DNA of 64,000 bases from the NCBI RefSeq assembly GCF_000284595.1, contig NC_017671.1, positions 1,087,001 to 1,151,000 on the forward strand, given 5' to 3'. A program made the translations under genes and the position numbers. This document shows, one piece after another, positions 9,155 through 18,094 of this stretch (positions are counted from its first letter, which is position 1; each line of letters opens with the position of its first letter). The stretch is from Stenotrophomonas maltophilia D457. GTDB taxonomy: Bacteria; Pseudomonadota; Gammaproteobacteria; Xanthomonadales; Xanthomonadaceae. The notes under the pieces are model-generated. The model was not told the DNA's origin. It did not search any database and saw only the letters and a list, made by a program, of their open reading frames with translations.

Positions 9155-10132
9155 ATGAGCAAGCGGATCTATTCGAGGATCGCGGGCACCGGTAGCTATT
9201 TGCCGGAAAAAGTCCTGACCAACGCCGACCTGGAAAAAATGGTCGAAACCTCGGATGAGTGGATCCAGTCGCGCACCGGTATTCGTGAACGGCACATCGC
9301 GGCCGAAGGCGAAACCACCAGCGACCTTGGCTACAACGCCGCCCTGCGCGCGCTTGAAGCCGCAGGCATCGATGCCTCGCAGCTCGACATGATCGTGGTC
9401 GGCACGACCACCCCTGATCTCATTTTCCCGTCCACCGCGTGCCTGATCCAGGCCAAGCTCGGTGTGGCCGGGTGCCCCGCCTTCGACGTCAACGCAGCCT
9501 GTTCCGGCTTCGTGTTCGCGCTGGGCGTGGCCGACAAGTTCATCCGCTCCGGCGACTGCAAGCACGTGCTGGTGATCGGCACCGAAACGTTGACCCGCAT
9601 GGTCGACTGGAACGATCGCACCACCTGCGTGCTGTTCGGCGATGGCGCCGGCGCTGTCGTGCTCAAGGCCGACGAAGACACCGGCATCCTCAGCACCCAC
9701 CTGCATGCCGATGGCAGCAAGAAGGAACTGCTGTGGAACCCGGTCGGCGTTTCGACCGGCTTCAAGGACGGCGCCAATGGTGGTGGCACCATCAACATGA
9801 AGGGCAACGACGTGTTCAAGTACGCCGTCAAGGCGCTGGACTCGGTCGTGGACGAGACCCTGGCCGCCAACGGCCTGGACAAGTCCGACCTGGACTGGCT
9901 GATCCCGCACCAGGCCAACCTGCGCATCATCGAAGCCACCGCCAAGCGGCTGGAGATGTCGATGGATCAGGTCGTGGTGACCGTCGACAAGCACGGCAAC
10001 ACCTCCTCCGGCTCGGTGCCGCTGGCGCTGGATGCCGCGGTGCGTTCGGGCAAGGTCGAGCGTGGCCAGTTGCTGCTGCTGGAGGCCTTCGGCGGCGGCT
10101 TCACCTGGGGTTCGGCCCTGCTGCGCTATTGA
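9155..10132 (+). CDS. fabH: 3-oxoacyl-ACP synthase III (KAS III)
   Basis: Catalyses the first condensation of fatty-acid synthesis, acyl-CoA plus malonyl-ACP. The 325-residue protein has the triad Cys116 (NAACSGFV), His252 (IPHQANLRI) and Asn282 (HGNTSSGS), and the C-terminal [16 protein letters not shown]. Two adjacent ATGs occur at 9152 and 9155. The second is spaced better from AGGAAA and gives the expected [13 protein letters not shown] start. No plsX gene separates it from rpmF, unlike in E. coli. Confidence 0.96.
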   Translation: MSKRIYSRIAGTGSYLPEKVLTNADLEKMVETSDEWIQSRTGIRERHIAAEGETTSDLGYNAALRALEAAGIDASQLDMIVVGTTTPDLIFPSTACLIQAKLGVAGCPAFDVNAACSGFVFALGVADKFIRSGDCKHVLVIGTETLTRMVDWNDRTTCVLFGDGAGAVVLKADEDTGILSTHLHADGSKKELLWNPVGVSTGFKDGANGGGTINMKGNDVFKYAVKALDSVVDETLAANGLDKSDLDWLIPHQANLRIIEATAKRLEMSMDQVVVTVDKHGNTSSGSVPLALDAAVRSGKVERGQLLLLEAFGGGFTWGSALLRY

Positions 10133-10163
10133 TAGTGCAAGTTACGACAATGTGAAGTCTTGT

Positions 10164-10190
10164 CGTTACGGCCCCTCCGGGGCCGTAACG
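10164..10190. promoter_or_regulatory. Perfect inverted repeat between fabH and the kinase-like gene
   Basis: A CGTTACGGCCCC-tcc-GGGGCCGTAACG hairpin, perfect over 12-bp arms, is followed by only TTT. It may attenuate fabH read-through, or set the 5' end of the next message just before a strong AAGGAGG ribosome binding site at 10196-10202. Confidence 0.6.
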
Positions 10191-10209
10191 CGTTTAAGGA
10201 GGACCTGTC

Positions 10210-10992
10210 ATGGTTGAGCCCATCGTCATCGAAGGGCAACGTGCCTGGCTGAAGCAGTACGGCAAGGGAAGCCGGGCAATGGCCCTGGGCCTGCTCAATT
10301 TTGTTGCGCGCCGTTTCCATCTGGATGCGCTGCGCCCGCCGCCGCACCGCGGTGGCGACGCCGCACGCGAAACCGAGGCCCGCCGCCTCGCGGAACTGCA
10401 GGCGCAGGGTGTGAACGTGCCGGACGTACTGGGCACCGGTCATGCCGCTCTGGTGATCGGCGACAACGGCAGCTCGTTCAATACCTGCCTGCGCGAAGCC
10501 GACGAAGCCGGTCGCGATCGGCTGGTGATGGCGGCGATGCTGGCCATTGCTGAAGCTCATGCCCGCGGCGCCTATTTCGGCCAGCCGTTGCCGCGCAACC
10601 TCACATGGGATGGCGAGAAGGTCGGCTTCATCGATTTCGAGGAAGATCCGCTGGAAGTGATGGATCTGTCCGAAGCGCAGGCCCGCGACTGGCTGATGTT
10701 CGGTTACGGCGTGGCCAAGTACTACGCCGACCGCCCCGGGCACCTGCAGGCGATGATGGCCGAGGCGATGGGTGACGTTCAGGCGCCGGTGCGCGAGCAC
10801 GTGCATGCGGTCAGCGGCCGCCTGCGCAGCCTGGCACGGGTCTGCATGAAGCTGGGCCGTTCGGCGCGCGCGCTGGCCCATTCCATCTTCATCGCCCACG
10901 GCGCCAGCACCGCCGGCGTGTTGATGCTGGTGGGCCTGTGCGTGGATTTCCTCGCCGACGGCGACCTGGACGTCCTGCAGCTGTTCTGCTGA
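10210..10992 (+). CDS. Protein-kinase-like (RIO/Bud32/WaaP-type) protein within the fab cluster
   Basis: A 260-residue protein I place in the small kinase-like superfamily. WLKQY (beta-3 lysine region), an acidic helix (ARETEARRLAEL) and GFIDFEEDP (metal-binding DFG-like Asp) are visible. The catalytic loop reads HARGAYFGQPLPRN: the histidine and asparagine of an HGDLxxxN loop are kept, but its Asp seems replaced. It could therefore be a pseudokinase or use different chemistry. The last 45 residues are hydrophobic and may contact membrane. It has a very strong AAGGAGG site and sits between fabH and fabD. Substrate and role are unknown. Confidence 0.72.
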   Translation: MVEPIVIEGQRAWLKQYGKGSRAMALGLLNFVARRFHLDALRPPPHRGGDAARETEARRLAELQAQGVNVPDVLGTGHAALVIGDNGSSFNTCLREADEAGRDRLVMAAMLAIAEAHARGAYFGQPLPRNLTWDGEKVGFIDFEEDPLEVMDLSEAQARDWLMFGYGVAKYYADRPGHLQAMMAEAMGDVQAPVREHVHAVSGRLRSLARVCMKLGRSARALAHSIFIAHGASTAGVLMLVGLCVDFLADGDLDVLQLFC

Positions 10993-11001
10993 TGGCTGAC
11001 A

Positions 11002-11042
11002 GGGGTCAGATCCCTTTTCCTGCGGAAAAGGGATCTGACCCC
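11002..11042. repeat. 41-bp palindromic repeat (GGGGTCAGATCCC family), copy 1
   Basis: Perfect 19-bp arms (GGGGTCAGATCCCTTTTCC and its complement) flank a 3-base loop. Identical arms recur at 60273-60313, and variants occur at 16186, 58666, 58712 and 62846. It is intergenic between the kinase-like gene and fabD and could fold as a strong RNA hairpin. Confidence 0.9.
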
Positions 11043-11152
11043 GTTACGCTTGCCCGGCCGCGCTCCATACGCCTGCATACGCGCACGTACAGACGACACG
11101 GCATGTTCCCCCTTATCATGGCCCGCTTCGATTGCAACAAGCGGATGACCGC

Positions 11153-12097
11153 GTGACCGTATCCACCCTCGCTTTTGTCTTCCCCGGCCAGGGCTCGCAG
11201 TCTGTGGGCATGGTGGCCGAGCTGGCCGAGCTGCACCCACAGGTGCGTGAAGCCTTCACCGAGGCATCCGATGGTGCCGGCGTCGACCTGTGGGCGCTGT
11301 CCCAGGGCGGCCCGGAGGAAATGCTCAACCGTACCGAATACACCCAGCCGGCCCTGCTGGCCGCGAGCATCGGCGTGTGGCGCGCCTGGAACGCCGTGGG
11401 CGGTCCGCGCCCGTCGGTATTGGCCGGCCACAGCCTGGGCGAGTACACCGCCCTGGTTGCCGCAGGCGCACTGAGCCTGCATGACGGTGCGCACCTGGTG
11501 CGCCTGCGCGGCCAGCTGATGCAGGAAGCCGCACCGGCCGGTGTCGGCGCCATGGCTGCCGTGCTCGGCGCTGAAGACCAGCTGGTGCTGGACGTCTGCG
11601 CCGAAGCGGCAGGCAGCCAGGTGGTGGTGCCGGCCAACTTCAATTCGCCGGGCCAGATCGTGATCGGTGGCGACGCCGACGCGGTCGACCGTGCGCTGGC
11701 GCTGCTGGCCGAGAAGGGCGTGCGCAAGGCGGTCAAGCTGGCCGTCAGCGTGCCCTCGCACACCCCGCTCATGCGCGAAGCCGCCAACCGCCTGGCCGAA
11801 GTGATGGCCGGCCTGTCCTGGCACGCGCCGCAGCTGCCGGTGGTGCAGAACGTCGACGCCCAGGTGCACAGCGGCATCGACGCGATCCGCACCGCGCTGG
11901 TCCAGCAGCTGTACCAGCCGGTACAGTGGACCGGGTGCGTGCAGGCGCTGGCTGCCCATGGCGTCACCCGGATCGCCGAGTGCGGCCCGGGCAAGGTGCT
12001 GACCGGCCTGGTCAAGCGCATCGACAAGGCCATCGACGGCCGTTCGCTGGCCACGCCGGGCGACTTCGAAGCCGCCCGCGAGGCATGGTCGGCCTGA
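11153..12097 (+). CDS. fabD: Malonyl-CoA:ACP transacylase
   Basis: Transfers malonyl groups from CoA to acyl carrier protein. The 314-residue protein begins MTVSTLAFVFPGQGSQSVGM (GQGSQ motif) and has the nucleophile Ser94 in GHSLGE with His203 in VPSHTPLM. I chose GTG at 11153 because it gives the family N-terminus. A TTG at 11132 is possible, but neither start has a convincing Shine-Dalgarno sequence. It is followed by fabG 82 bases on. Confidence 0.95.
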   Translation: MTVSTLAFVFPGQGSQSVGMVAELAELHPQVREAFTEASDGAGVDLWALSQGGPEEMLNRTEYTQPALLAASIGVWRAWNAVGGPRPSVLAGHSLGEYTALVAAGALSLHDGAHLVRLRGQLMQEAAPAGVGAMAAVLGAEDQLVLDVCAEAAGSQVVVPANFNSPGQIVIGGDADAVDRALALLAEKGVRKAVKLAVSVPSHTPLMREAANRLAEVMAGLSWHAPQLPVVQNVDAQVHSGIDAIRTALVQQLYQPVQWTGCVQALAAHGVTRIAECGPGKVLTGLVKRIDKAIDGRSLATPGDFEAAREAWSA

Positions 12098-12179
12098 TCC
12101 CCCCTGTTCCTGCCGACCGTACCGGTGGCCGCGGCAAGCGGCACGGGTGCGGCGGTCGCCCCAGCCTGAGGAAAACATC

Positions 12180-12923
12180 ATGAGCAAGCCCCTGCAGGGT
12201 GAAATCGCACTGGTCACCGGCGCCAGCCGTGGCATCGGTGCCGCCATCGCCGATCTGCTGGCCGCCCAGGGCGCCACCGTCATCGGTACCGCCACCACTG
12301 AATCCGGCGCTGCCGCGATCGGCGAACGCCTGGCCGCCCACGGTGGTCACGGCCGCGCGCTGAACGTCACCGATGCCGCCGCGCTGGACAGCGTGCTCGA
12401 TGGCATCGCCAAGGAATTCGGCCCGATCTCGATCCTGGTCAACAATGCCGGCATCACCCGCGACAACCTGCTCATGCGCATGAAGGACGAGGACTGGGCG
12501 TCGATCATCGACACCAACCTGACCAGCGTGTTCCGCACCAGCAAGGCGGTGATGCGCGGCATGATGAAGGCGCGCAAGGGCCGCATCATCAACATCGCAT
12601 CGGTGGTGGGCGTGACCGGCAATGCCGGCCAGGCCAACTACGCCGCGGCCAAGGCGGGCATCATCGGCTTCAGCAAGTCGCTGGCCAAGGAAATCGGTTC
12701 GCGCGGCGTCACCGTCAATGTTGTCGCACCTGGCTTCATCGACACCGACATGACCAAGGCGTTGCCGGAAGAAGCGCGCACCGCGCTGATCAACGACATC
12801 GCCCTCGAACGCCTGGGGTCGCCGGAAGACATCGCCCATGCGGTGGCCTTCCTGGCCAGCCCGGCTGCCGGTTACATCACCGGCGAAACCCTCCATGTGA
12901 ACGGCGGCATGTACATGCCGTAA
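12180..12923 (+). CDS. fabG: 3-oxoacyl-ACP reductase
   Basis: An NADPH-dependent reductase of the elongation cycle, SDR fold. The 247-residue protein has TGASRGIG cofactor binding (residues 13-20), NNAG, and the Ser141/Tyr154/Lys158 triad in IASVVGVTGNAGQANYAAAK. The C-terminus GYITGETLHVNGGMYMP is typical of true FabG. GAGGA at 12168-12172 supports the ATG at 12180. Confidence 0.97.
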   Translation: MSKPLQGEIALVTGASRGIGAAIADLLAAQGATVIGTATTESGAAAIGERLAAHGGHGRALNVTDAAALDSVLDGIAKEFGPISILVNNAGITRDNLLMRMKDEDWASIIDTNLTSVFRTSKAVMRGMMKARKGRIINIASVVGVTGNAGQANYAAAKAGIIGFSKSLAKEIGSRGVTVNVVAPGFIDTDMTKALPEEARTALINDIALERLGSPEDIAHAVAFLASPAAGYITGETLHVNGGMYMP

Positions 12924-13075
12924 GCAAGGGGCGCAGGGATTGCGCCGCAAGTGGTTGATCTGCGGAGGTTTTTGCTGCAATGCAAGGCCGCGCCGGTTTC
13001 CACTACACTATCCCACGGCCATCGCCTTTGATGGCGACCACTTTTGAACCACAACTCCATCTGGAGCGAGATCCC

Positions 13076-13315
13076 ATGAGCACCATCGAAGAACGCGTCA
13101 AGAAAATCGTCGTCGAACAGCTTGGCGTCAAGGAAGAAGAAGTCACCAACAGCGCATCGTTCGTCGATGACCTGGGCGCTGACTCGCTGGACACCGTCGA
13201 GCTGGTGATGGCCCTGGAAGAAGAATTCGAGTGCGAGATCCCGGACGAAGAAGCCGAGAAGATCAGCACCGTGCAGGCCGCCATCGACTACATCAAGGCC
13301 CACGTCAAGGCCTGA
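13076..13315 (+). CDS. acpP: Acyl carrier protein
   Basis: A 79-residue acidic carrier of growing acyl chains. Ser37 in [10 protein letters not shown] is the 4'-phosphopantetheine attachment site. The gene lies between fabG and fabF, as expected. The 152-base gap before it and the hairpin after it suggest its own promoter and a partial terminator, in keeping with the high level of ACP needed. Confidence 0.98.
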   Translation: MSTIEERVKKIVVEQLGVKEEEVTNSASFVDDLGADSLDTVELVMALEEEFECEIPDEEAEKISTVQAAIDYIKAHVKA

Positions 13316-13368
13316 TGTCAGACGGCAGTGCGCGCGCGGGCCCACGCTCGCCGCGCACCGCACCCCAT

Positions 13369-13396
13369 GGGGCCGCAGTTGCGGCCCCGTGTGTTT
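13369..13396 (+). terminator. Hairpin after acpP (terminator/attenuator)
   Basis: A GGGGCCGCA-gt-TGCGGCCCC stem at 13369-13388 is followed by GTGTGTTT. The weak T-run suggests partial termination, so acpP message would exceed fabF message. Confidence 0.7.
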
Positions 13397-13458
13397 GAGC
13401 ATCACACCGAAGCAAACCGCGTTGCCCGTTGAAATCAGCCGGGCCAGGAGAATCAGCA

Positions 13459-14721
13459 ATGAAGCGTCGCGTCGTCGTAACCGGCCTGGGTATCGTCTCG
13501 CCGTTGGGCAATGATCTGGCCAGCAGCTGGGAAGGCATCACCCACGGTCGTTCGGGCATCGGTCCGCTGACCAACGTTTCTGATGCCTATCTGGATCGGT
13601 TCACCACCAAGATTGCCGGTGAGGTCAAGGGATTCGACATCACCGCCGACAATGAACTGTTCGGCAAGTTCCGGGTCAGCGGCAAGGATGCCAAGAAGAT
13701 GGACCCGTTCATCCATTACGGCCTCGGTGCCTCGTTCATGGCCCTGCACGACTCGGGCCTGGAGATCACCGACGCCAATGCCGAGCGCATCGGCGCCATC
13801 GTCGGCGCCGGCATCGGCGGCCTGCTCGGTATCGAAGAGCAGACCATCGAGTTCCACGAGGGCAAGAAGATCTCGCCCTTCTACGTGCCCAAGACCATCA
13901 TCAACATGCTGCCGGGCCAGCTGAGCATCATCACCGGCCTGAAGGGCCCGTCGTTCTCGGCGGTGTCGGCCTGCGCGACCTCGAACCATTCGATCGGTAC
14001 CGCGATGCGCATGATCCAGTACGGCGACGCCGACGTGATGGTGGTTGGCGGTGCCGAACGTGGCTCGTCGCCGACCGCGCTGGGCGGCTTCTGCGCGATG
14101 AAGGCCATGAGTACCCGCAACGACGCCCCGGAACAGGCCTCCCGCCCATGGGACAAGGACCGCGACGGCTTCGTGCTGGGCGACGGCGCCGGCATCCTGA
14201 TCCTGGAAGAGTACGAGCACGCCAAGGCACGTGGCGCGAAGATCTACTGCGAACTGGCCGGCTTCGGCGCCAGCTCCGACGCGTACCACATGACCGCACC
14301 GAGCGAGAACGGCGAAGGCGCCGCGCGCTGCATGGTCATGGCCATGAAGGACGCGGGCGTGACCCCGGAACAGGTGGGTTACCTCAACGCGCACGGCACC
14401 TCCACGCCGCTGGGCGACCTGGGCGAGACCATGGCGATGAAGACCGCCTTCGGCGACCACGCCTACAAGATGATGGTCAGCTCCACCAAGTCGATGACCG
14501 GCCACCTGCTGGGCGCTGCCGGCGGCGTGGAAGCGATCTTCTCGGTGATGGCACTGCAGGACAACATCATTCCGCCGACCATCAACCTGCAGCAGCCGGG
14601 CGAAGGCTGCGACCTGGACTACGTGCCCAACGAAGCACGCCAGGCCAAGGTCGACGTGGTGATGTCCAATGGTTTCGGCTTCGGCGGCACCAACGGCACG
14701 CTGGTCTTCAAGCGCGTCTGA
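13459..14721 (+). CDS. fabF: 3-oxoacyl-ACP synthase II (KAS II)
   Basis: A condensing enzyme for chain elongation. The 420-residue protein starts [19 protein letters not shown] after a CAGGAG site. The nucleophile Cys172 lies in [14 protein letters not shown], with histidines in NAHGTSTP and [12 protein letters not shown]. An upstream in-frame start at 13429 lacks a ribosome binding site and is not needed. Confidence 0.97.
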   Translation: MKRRVVVTGLGIVSPLGNDLASSWEGITHGRSGIGPLTNVSDAYLDRFTTKIAGEVKGFDITADNELFGKFRVSGKDAKKMDPFIHYGLGASFMALHDSGLEITDANAERIGAIVGAGIGGLLGIEEQTIEFHEGKKISPFYVPKTIINMLPGQLSIITGLKGPSFSAVSACATSNHSIGTAMRMIQYGDADVMVVGGAERGSSPTALGGFCAMKAMSTRNDAPEQASRPWDKDRDGFVLGDGAGILILEEYEHAKARGAKIYCELAGFGASSDAYHMTAPSENGEGAARCMVMAMKDAGVTPEQVGYLNAHGTSTPLGDLGETMAMKTAFGDHAYKMMVSSTKSMTGHLLGAAGGVEAIFSVMALQDNIIPPTINLQQPGEGCDLDYVPNEARQAKVDVVMSNGFGFGGTNGTLVFKRV

Positions 14722-14728
14722 CCGAGTT

Positions 14729-14785
14729 GTAGCGTCGGGCCATGCTCGACGCCGCGTTCTACGGAGCCGCCGCAAGGCGGCTTCC
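14729..14785. repeat. GTAG-type REP and adjacent GC hairpin after fabF
   Basis: A GTAG element at 14729-14753 (GTCGGGC-cat-GCTCGAC imperfect stem) is followed by a GGAGCCGCC-gcaa-GGCGGCTTCC hairpin at 14763-14785. The second may reduce read-through into pabB. Confidence 0.7.
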
Positions 14786-14813
14786 GTGCATCTGAACCCC
14801 AGAACTGGCTGCC

Positions 14814-16178
14814 ATGACCCACGCACCGCTGATCCACCCGCTGCCGCACCCGATCGATCTGCTGGCCCTGCAGCAGCATGACCCGGCGCGCTTTCCGCTG
14901 CTGATGGAATCCACTGCCTCGGGCACCGCGCAGGGCCGCTGGAGCCTGCTGCTGGCCGCGCAGGGCGATGGCCTGCGACTGGATGCGGATGGCCAGGTGC
15001 GCGACCAGCACGACGCGGTGCACGCCGGCAGCTTCCTGCAGGTGCTGGACCGTGCCTGGCAGCGCGAACGCCTGCCGCATGACGGCAGCCACAGCCTGCC
15101 GTTCCGCGGCGGCTGGGCGTTGATGCTCGATTACGAAGTGGCCAGCCAGATCGAACCGGTGCTGCCGGCGCGTGCGCGCGAGGACGGCCGCCCGACCGCG
15201 CTGGCGCTGCGCTGCCCGGCCGCGGTGCTGCATGACCATCACAACGGCGCCAGCTTCGTCATCGCCGAGGCCGGCGAGCAGGCGTTGCTGGATGCGCTGG
15301 TGGCACTGGCCTCGGCCGCGCTGCCCGAGGCCGGGCAGGGCTGGCAGCCGCCGCAGGCGGTGGGCGAGGATGCGCCGCAGCGCTTCACCGACGGCGTGCG
15401 CCGGGTGATCGAGTACCTGCGTGCCGGCGACGTGTTCCAGGTGAACCTGTCGCGGCGCTGGAGCGCGCAGTTCGCTGCGCCGGTCAGCCCGCAGGCGCTG
15501 TACGCGCAGCTGCGCCGTGCCAATCCGGCACCGTTCGCCGGCCTGTTCAGCGCCCACGGCCGCCATGTGGTCAGTTCCTCGCCGGAGCGGCTGGTGTCGG
15601 TGCATGCCGGCCACGCGCAGACCCGTCCGATTGCCGGTACGCGTCCGCGCTTCGAGGGGGACGATGATGCCGCACGCATCCAGGAGCTGGTCGGCCACCC
15701 CAAGGAGCGTGCCGAGCACGTGATGCTGATCGACCTGGAGCGCAACGACCTGGGCCGCATCTGCATGCCCGGTACCGTGGTGGTCGACGAGCTGATGACC
15801 GTGGAGAGCTACGCGCACGTGCACCACATCGTCAGCAACGTCAGCGGCCACCTGCGCCCGGAGGTCACGCCCGGCGAGGTGATCGCCGCGACCTTCCCGG
15901 GCGGCACCATCACCGGCTGCCCCAAGGTGCGCTGCATGCAGATCATCAGCGAGCTGGAGCAGGTGCCGCGTGGTGCCTACACCGGCGCGTTCGGCTGGCT
16001 GAACCGCGATGGCGACCTGGACCTGAACATCCTGATCCGCACCGCCGAAGTGGATGGCCACCAGGTCAGCTTCCGCACCGGCGCCGGCATCGTGGTCGAT
16101 TCGGACCCGGACAAGGAACTGGACGAGACCCGCGCCAAGGCCCGCGGCCTGCTGCGCGCGCTCGGCCAGCAGGGCTGA
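14814..16178 (+). CDS. pabB: Chorismate-utilising synthase component I, probable aminodeoxychorismate synthase
   Basis: A 454-residue member of the TrpE/PabB family, which aminates chorismate. It lies between fabF and mltG-tmk-holB, which is where pabB (folate pathway) stands in many proteobacteria. The chorismate-binding half is complete, with SSPERL, DLERNDLGRIC, FPGGTITGCPKV and the ending RTGAGIVVDSDP. The motif at residues 272-276 is PIAGT, whereas E. coli-type PabB has a lysine (PIKGT) at this point and TrpE has alanine. Context favours PabB, but motif-wise an anthranilate or non-covalent mechanism remains possible. Confidence 0.85.
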   Translation: MTHAPLIHPLPHPIDLLALQQHDPARFPLLMESTASGTAQGRWSLLLAAQGDGLRLDADGQVRDQHDAVHAGSFLQVLDRAWQRERLPHDGSHSLPFRGGWALMLDYEVASQIEPVLPARAREDGRPTALALRCPAAVLHDHHNGASFVIAEAGEQALLDALVALASAALPEAGQGWQPPQAVGEDAPQRFTDGVRRVIEYLRAGDVFQVNLSRRWSAQFAAPVSPQALYAQLRRANPAPFAGLFSAHGRHVVSSSPERLVSVHAGHAQTRPIAGTRPRFEGDDDAARIQELVGHPKERAEHVMLIDLERNDLGRICMPGTVVVDELMTVESYAHVHHIVSNVSGHLRPEVTPGEVIAATFPGGTITGCPKVRCMQIISELEQVPRGAYTGAFGWLNRDGDLDLNILIRTAEVDGHQVSFRTGAGIVVDSDPDKELDETRAKARGLLRALGQQG

Positions 16179-16185
16179 TCCGGTC

Positions 16186-16226
16186 GGGGTCGGATCCCTT
16201 GCGCACCGCGCGAGGGCTCTGACCCC
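16186..16226. repeat. 41-bp palindromic repeat, variant copy
   Basis: Same 19-3-19 architecture as the copy at 11002, with outer arms GGGGTCGGATCCC / AGGGCTCTGACCCC, but the inner stem is changed to TTGCGC / GCGCGA. Conserved ends with a different inner stem suggest the structure, not just the sequence, matters. Confidence 0.78.
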
Positions 16227-16249
16227 CGCAGTCATGCCGCCGGGCGTTC

Positions 16250-16272
16250 ATCCACGCATGGCGCGGATCTAC
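16250..16272. repeat. ATCCACGCATGG palindrome ending in CTAC
   Basis: The ATCCACGCATGGCGCGGAT near-palindrome followed by CTAC (complement of GTAG) is an inverted SMAG-type element. Related copies occur at 1146, 44936 and 62923. Confidence 0.6.
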
Positions 16273-16370
16273 TGATCGACCGTTGGCCGGCACGCAGGCG
16301 CCACGCCGGTCATGACCCCAATCCACCGGCACGGTATCCTGCACGACGGAATCGAGTTCAGAGGTAGTCC

Positions 16371-17432
16371 ATGGCGGGAGCCAAGCGCGGGTGTCTGTTC
16401 GTGGTAACGCTGGTGGTGGTGCTGGCCGCCGTCGTGGCGGGCGCGGGCGCGTGGTTCTTCTACCAGCAGACCCGGTTCGCCGATGCCCCGATCACCCCGA
16501 CCGCCGAGAGCGTGGTCATCGCCAGCGGCGATGGCATGAACAGCGTGCTGCGCAAGCTGCGCGACGCCGGCGTGGACGAGGGCCAGGACACCCAGTGGCA
16601 GCTGTTGGCGCGGCAGCTTGATGCGGCCGGCAAGCTGAAGGTGGGCGAGTACGCGCTCGGTGGCGAGCTGACCCCGCGCGAGCTGCTGTTGCGCATGCGC
16701 GCCGGCAAGGTGCTGCAGCACCGCGTCACCATTGTTGAGGGCTGGAACATCCGCCAGCTGCGTGCCGCGCTCAAGCGCGCCGAGCCGCTGCTGCACACCA
16801 CCGACAACCTGGATGACGCCGCGTTGATGCAGCGCCTCGGCTTCGGTGGCCAGCACCCGGAAGGCCGCTTCCTGCCGGAGACCTACGTTTACCAGCGCGG
16901 CGACAGTGATCTGGACGTGCTCAAGCGCGCCCACGCCGCAATGGAAAAGGCGCTGGACGAAGCCTGGGAAAGCCGCGCGCCGGACCTGCCGATCAACACG
17001 CCCTACGAACTGCTGACGCTGGCGTCGATCATCGAGAAGGAAACCGCGCTGGCCAGCGAACGCCCGCAGATCGCCGGCGTGTTCATGCGCCGCCTGAAGA
17101 TCGGCATGCGCCTGCAGACCGACCCGACCGTGATCTACGGCATCGGTGCCGCGTATGACGGCAACATCCGCCGCCGCGACCTGACCACCGATACGCCGTA
17201 CAACACCTATACCCGTGCGGGCCTGACCCCGACCCCGATCGCCATGCCCAGTCGCGACGCGCTGATGGCCGCGGCGCAGCCGGCCGCCGGTGATGCGCTG
17301 TACTTTGTCGCCGTTGGCGACGGCAGCGGCGCGCACGTGTTCTCGCCCAGCCTGGACCAGCACAACGCCGCCGTAGCCCGCTACCTGCAGCAGCTGCGCC
17401 AGCAACGTACCCAGGAGACCCCGGCGCAATGA
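16371..17432 (+). CDS. mltG: Endolytic murein transglycosylase (YceG-like)
   Basis: An inner-membrane lytic transglycosylase that terminates nascent glycan strands. The 353-residue protein has one N-terminal helix (residues 8-30), a LysM-like segment and the YceG domain, with catalytic Glu222 in LASIIEKET and LQTDPTVIYG further on. GAGGT precedes the ATG. Its stop overlaps tmk as ATGA, so the two are translationally coupled. Confidence 0.95.
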   Translation: MAGAKRGCLFVVTLVVVLAAVVAGAGAWFFYQQTRFADAPITPTAESVVIASGDGMNSVLRKLRDAGVDEGQDTQWQLLARQLDAAGKLKVGEYALGGELTPRELLLRMRAGKVLQHRVTIVEGWNIRQLRAALKRAEPLLHTTDNLDDAALMQRLGFGGQHPEGRFLPETYVYQRGDSDLDVLKRAHAAMEKALDEAWESRAPDLPINTPYELLTLASIIEKETALASERPQIAGVFMRRLKIGMRLQTDPTVIYGIGAAYDGNIRRRDLTTDTPYNTYTRAGLTPTPIAMPSRDALMAAAQPAAGDALYFVAVGDGSGAHVFSPSLDQHNAAVARYLQQLRQQRTQETPAQ

Positions 17433-18094
17433 GTCCCGCGCTGCTTCGCCACCCGCGTTTCGTCAGCCTGGAAGGCGGCGAGGGCGCAGGCAAGACCACC
17501 GCCATCAATGCCATCCGTGACTGCCTGCGCCGCCACGGCCACGAGGTGGTGCTGACCCGCGAGCCGGGCGGTACGCCACTGGCCGAGCGCATCCGCGGCC
17601 TGCTGCTGAAGCCCGATGCCGAGATCGCTGCCGAACCGCTCAGCGCCGAAGCCGAGCTGCTGCTGGTGTTCGCCGCACGCGCGCAGCATGTGCGCCAGGT
17701 GATTCGGCCGGCGCTGCAGCGCGGTGCCTACGTGCTGAGCGACCGCTTCACCGATTCCAGCTACGCCTACCAGGGCGGTGGCCGCGGGCTTGACCCGCAG
17801 TGGATTGCCGACCTGGAGCGCCGCGCGGTCGGCCTGCTGCCGGGCCTGACCCTGCTGCTGGACGTGGACGTGGCCGTCGGCCGCGCGCGCGCCAACGGCC
17901 GTGACCTGTGGCCGGACCGCATCGAGAGCGAGCAGGACGATTTCTTCCAGCGCGTGCGCGCCGTGTTCCGCAGCCGCGCACAGCAGGACCCGCAGCGCTT
18001 CGCGCTGATCGACGCCGGCCAGGTGCAGGAACGCGTGGCCGCCGATGTGGTCGCACATGTCGAGCGTTGGCTGCAGGACGGGGAGGGCGCATGA
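17429..18094 (+). CDS. tmk: Thymidylate kinase
   Basis: Phosphorylates dTMP to dTDP. The 221-residue protein begins with SLEGGEGAGKTT (P-loop), followed by TREPGGTPLAERIR, the DRFTDSSYAYQGGGRG motif and a lid with arginines near NGRDLWPDR. The ATGA overlaps with mltG before it and holB after it give a tightly coupled mltG-tmk-holB-pilZ series. Confidence 0.96.
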   Translation: MSPALLRHPRFVSLEGGEGAGKTTAINAIRDCLRRHGHEVVLTREPGGTPLAERIRGLLLKPDAEIAAEPLSAEAELLLVFAARAQHVRQVIRPALQRGAYVLSDRFTDSSYAYQGGGRGLDPQWIADLERRAVGLLPGLTLLLDVDVAVGRARANGRDLWPDRIESEQDDFFQRVRAVFRSRAQQDPQRFALIDAGQVQERVAADVVAHVERWLQDGEGA

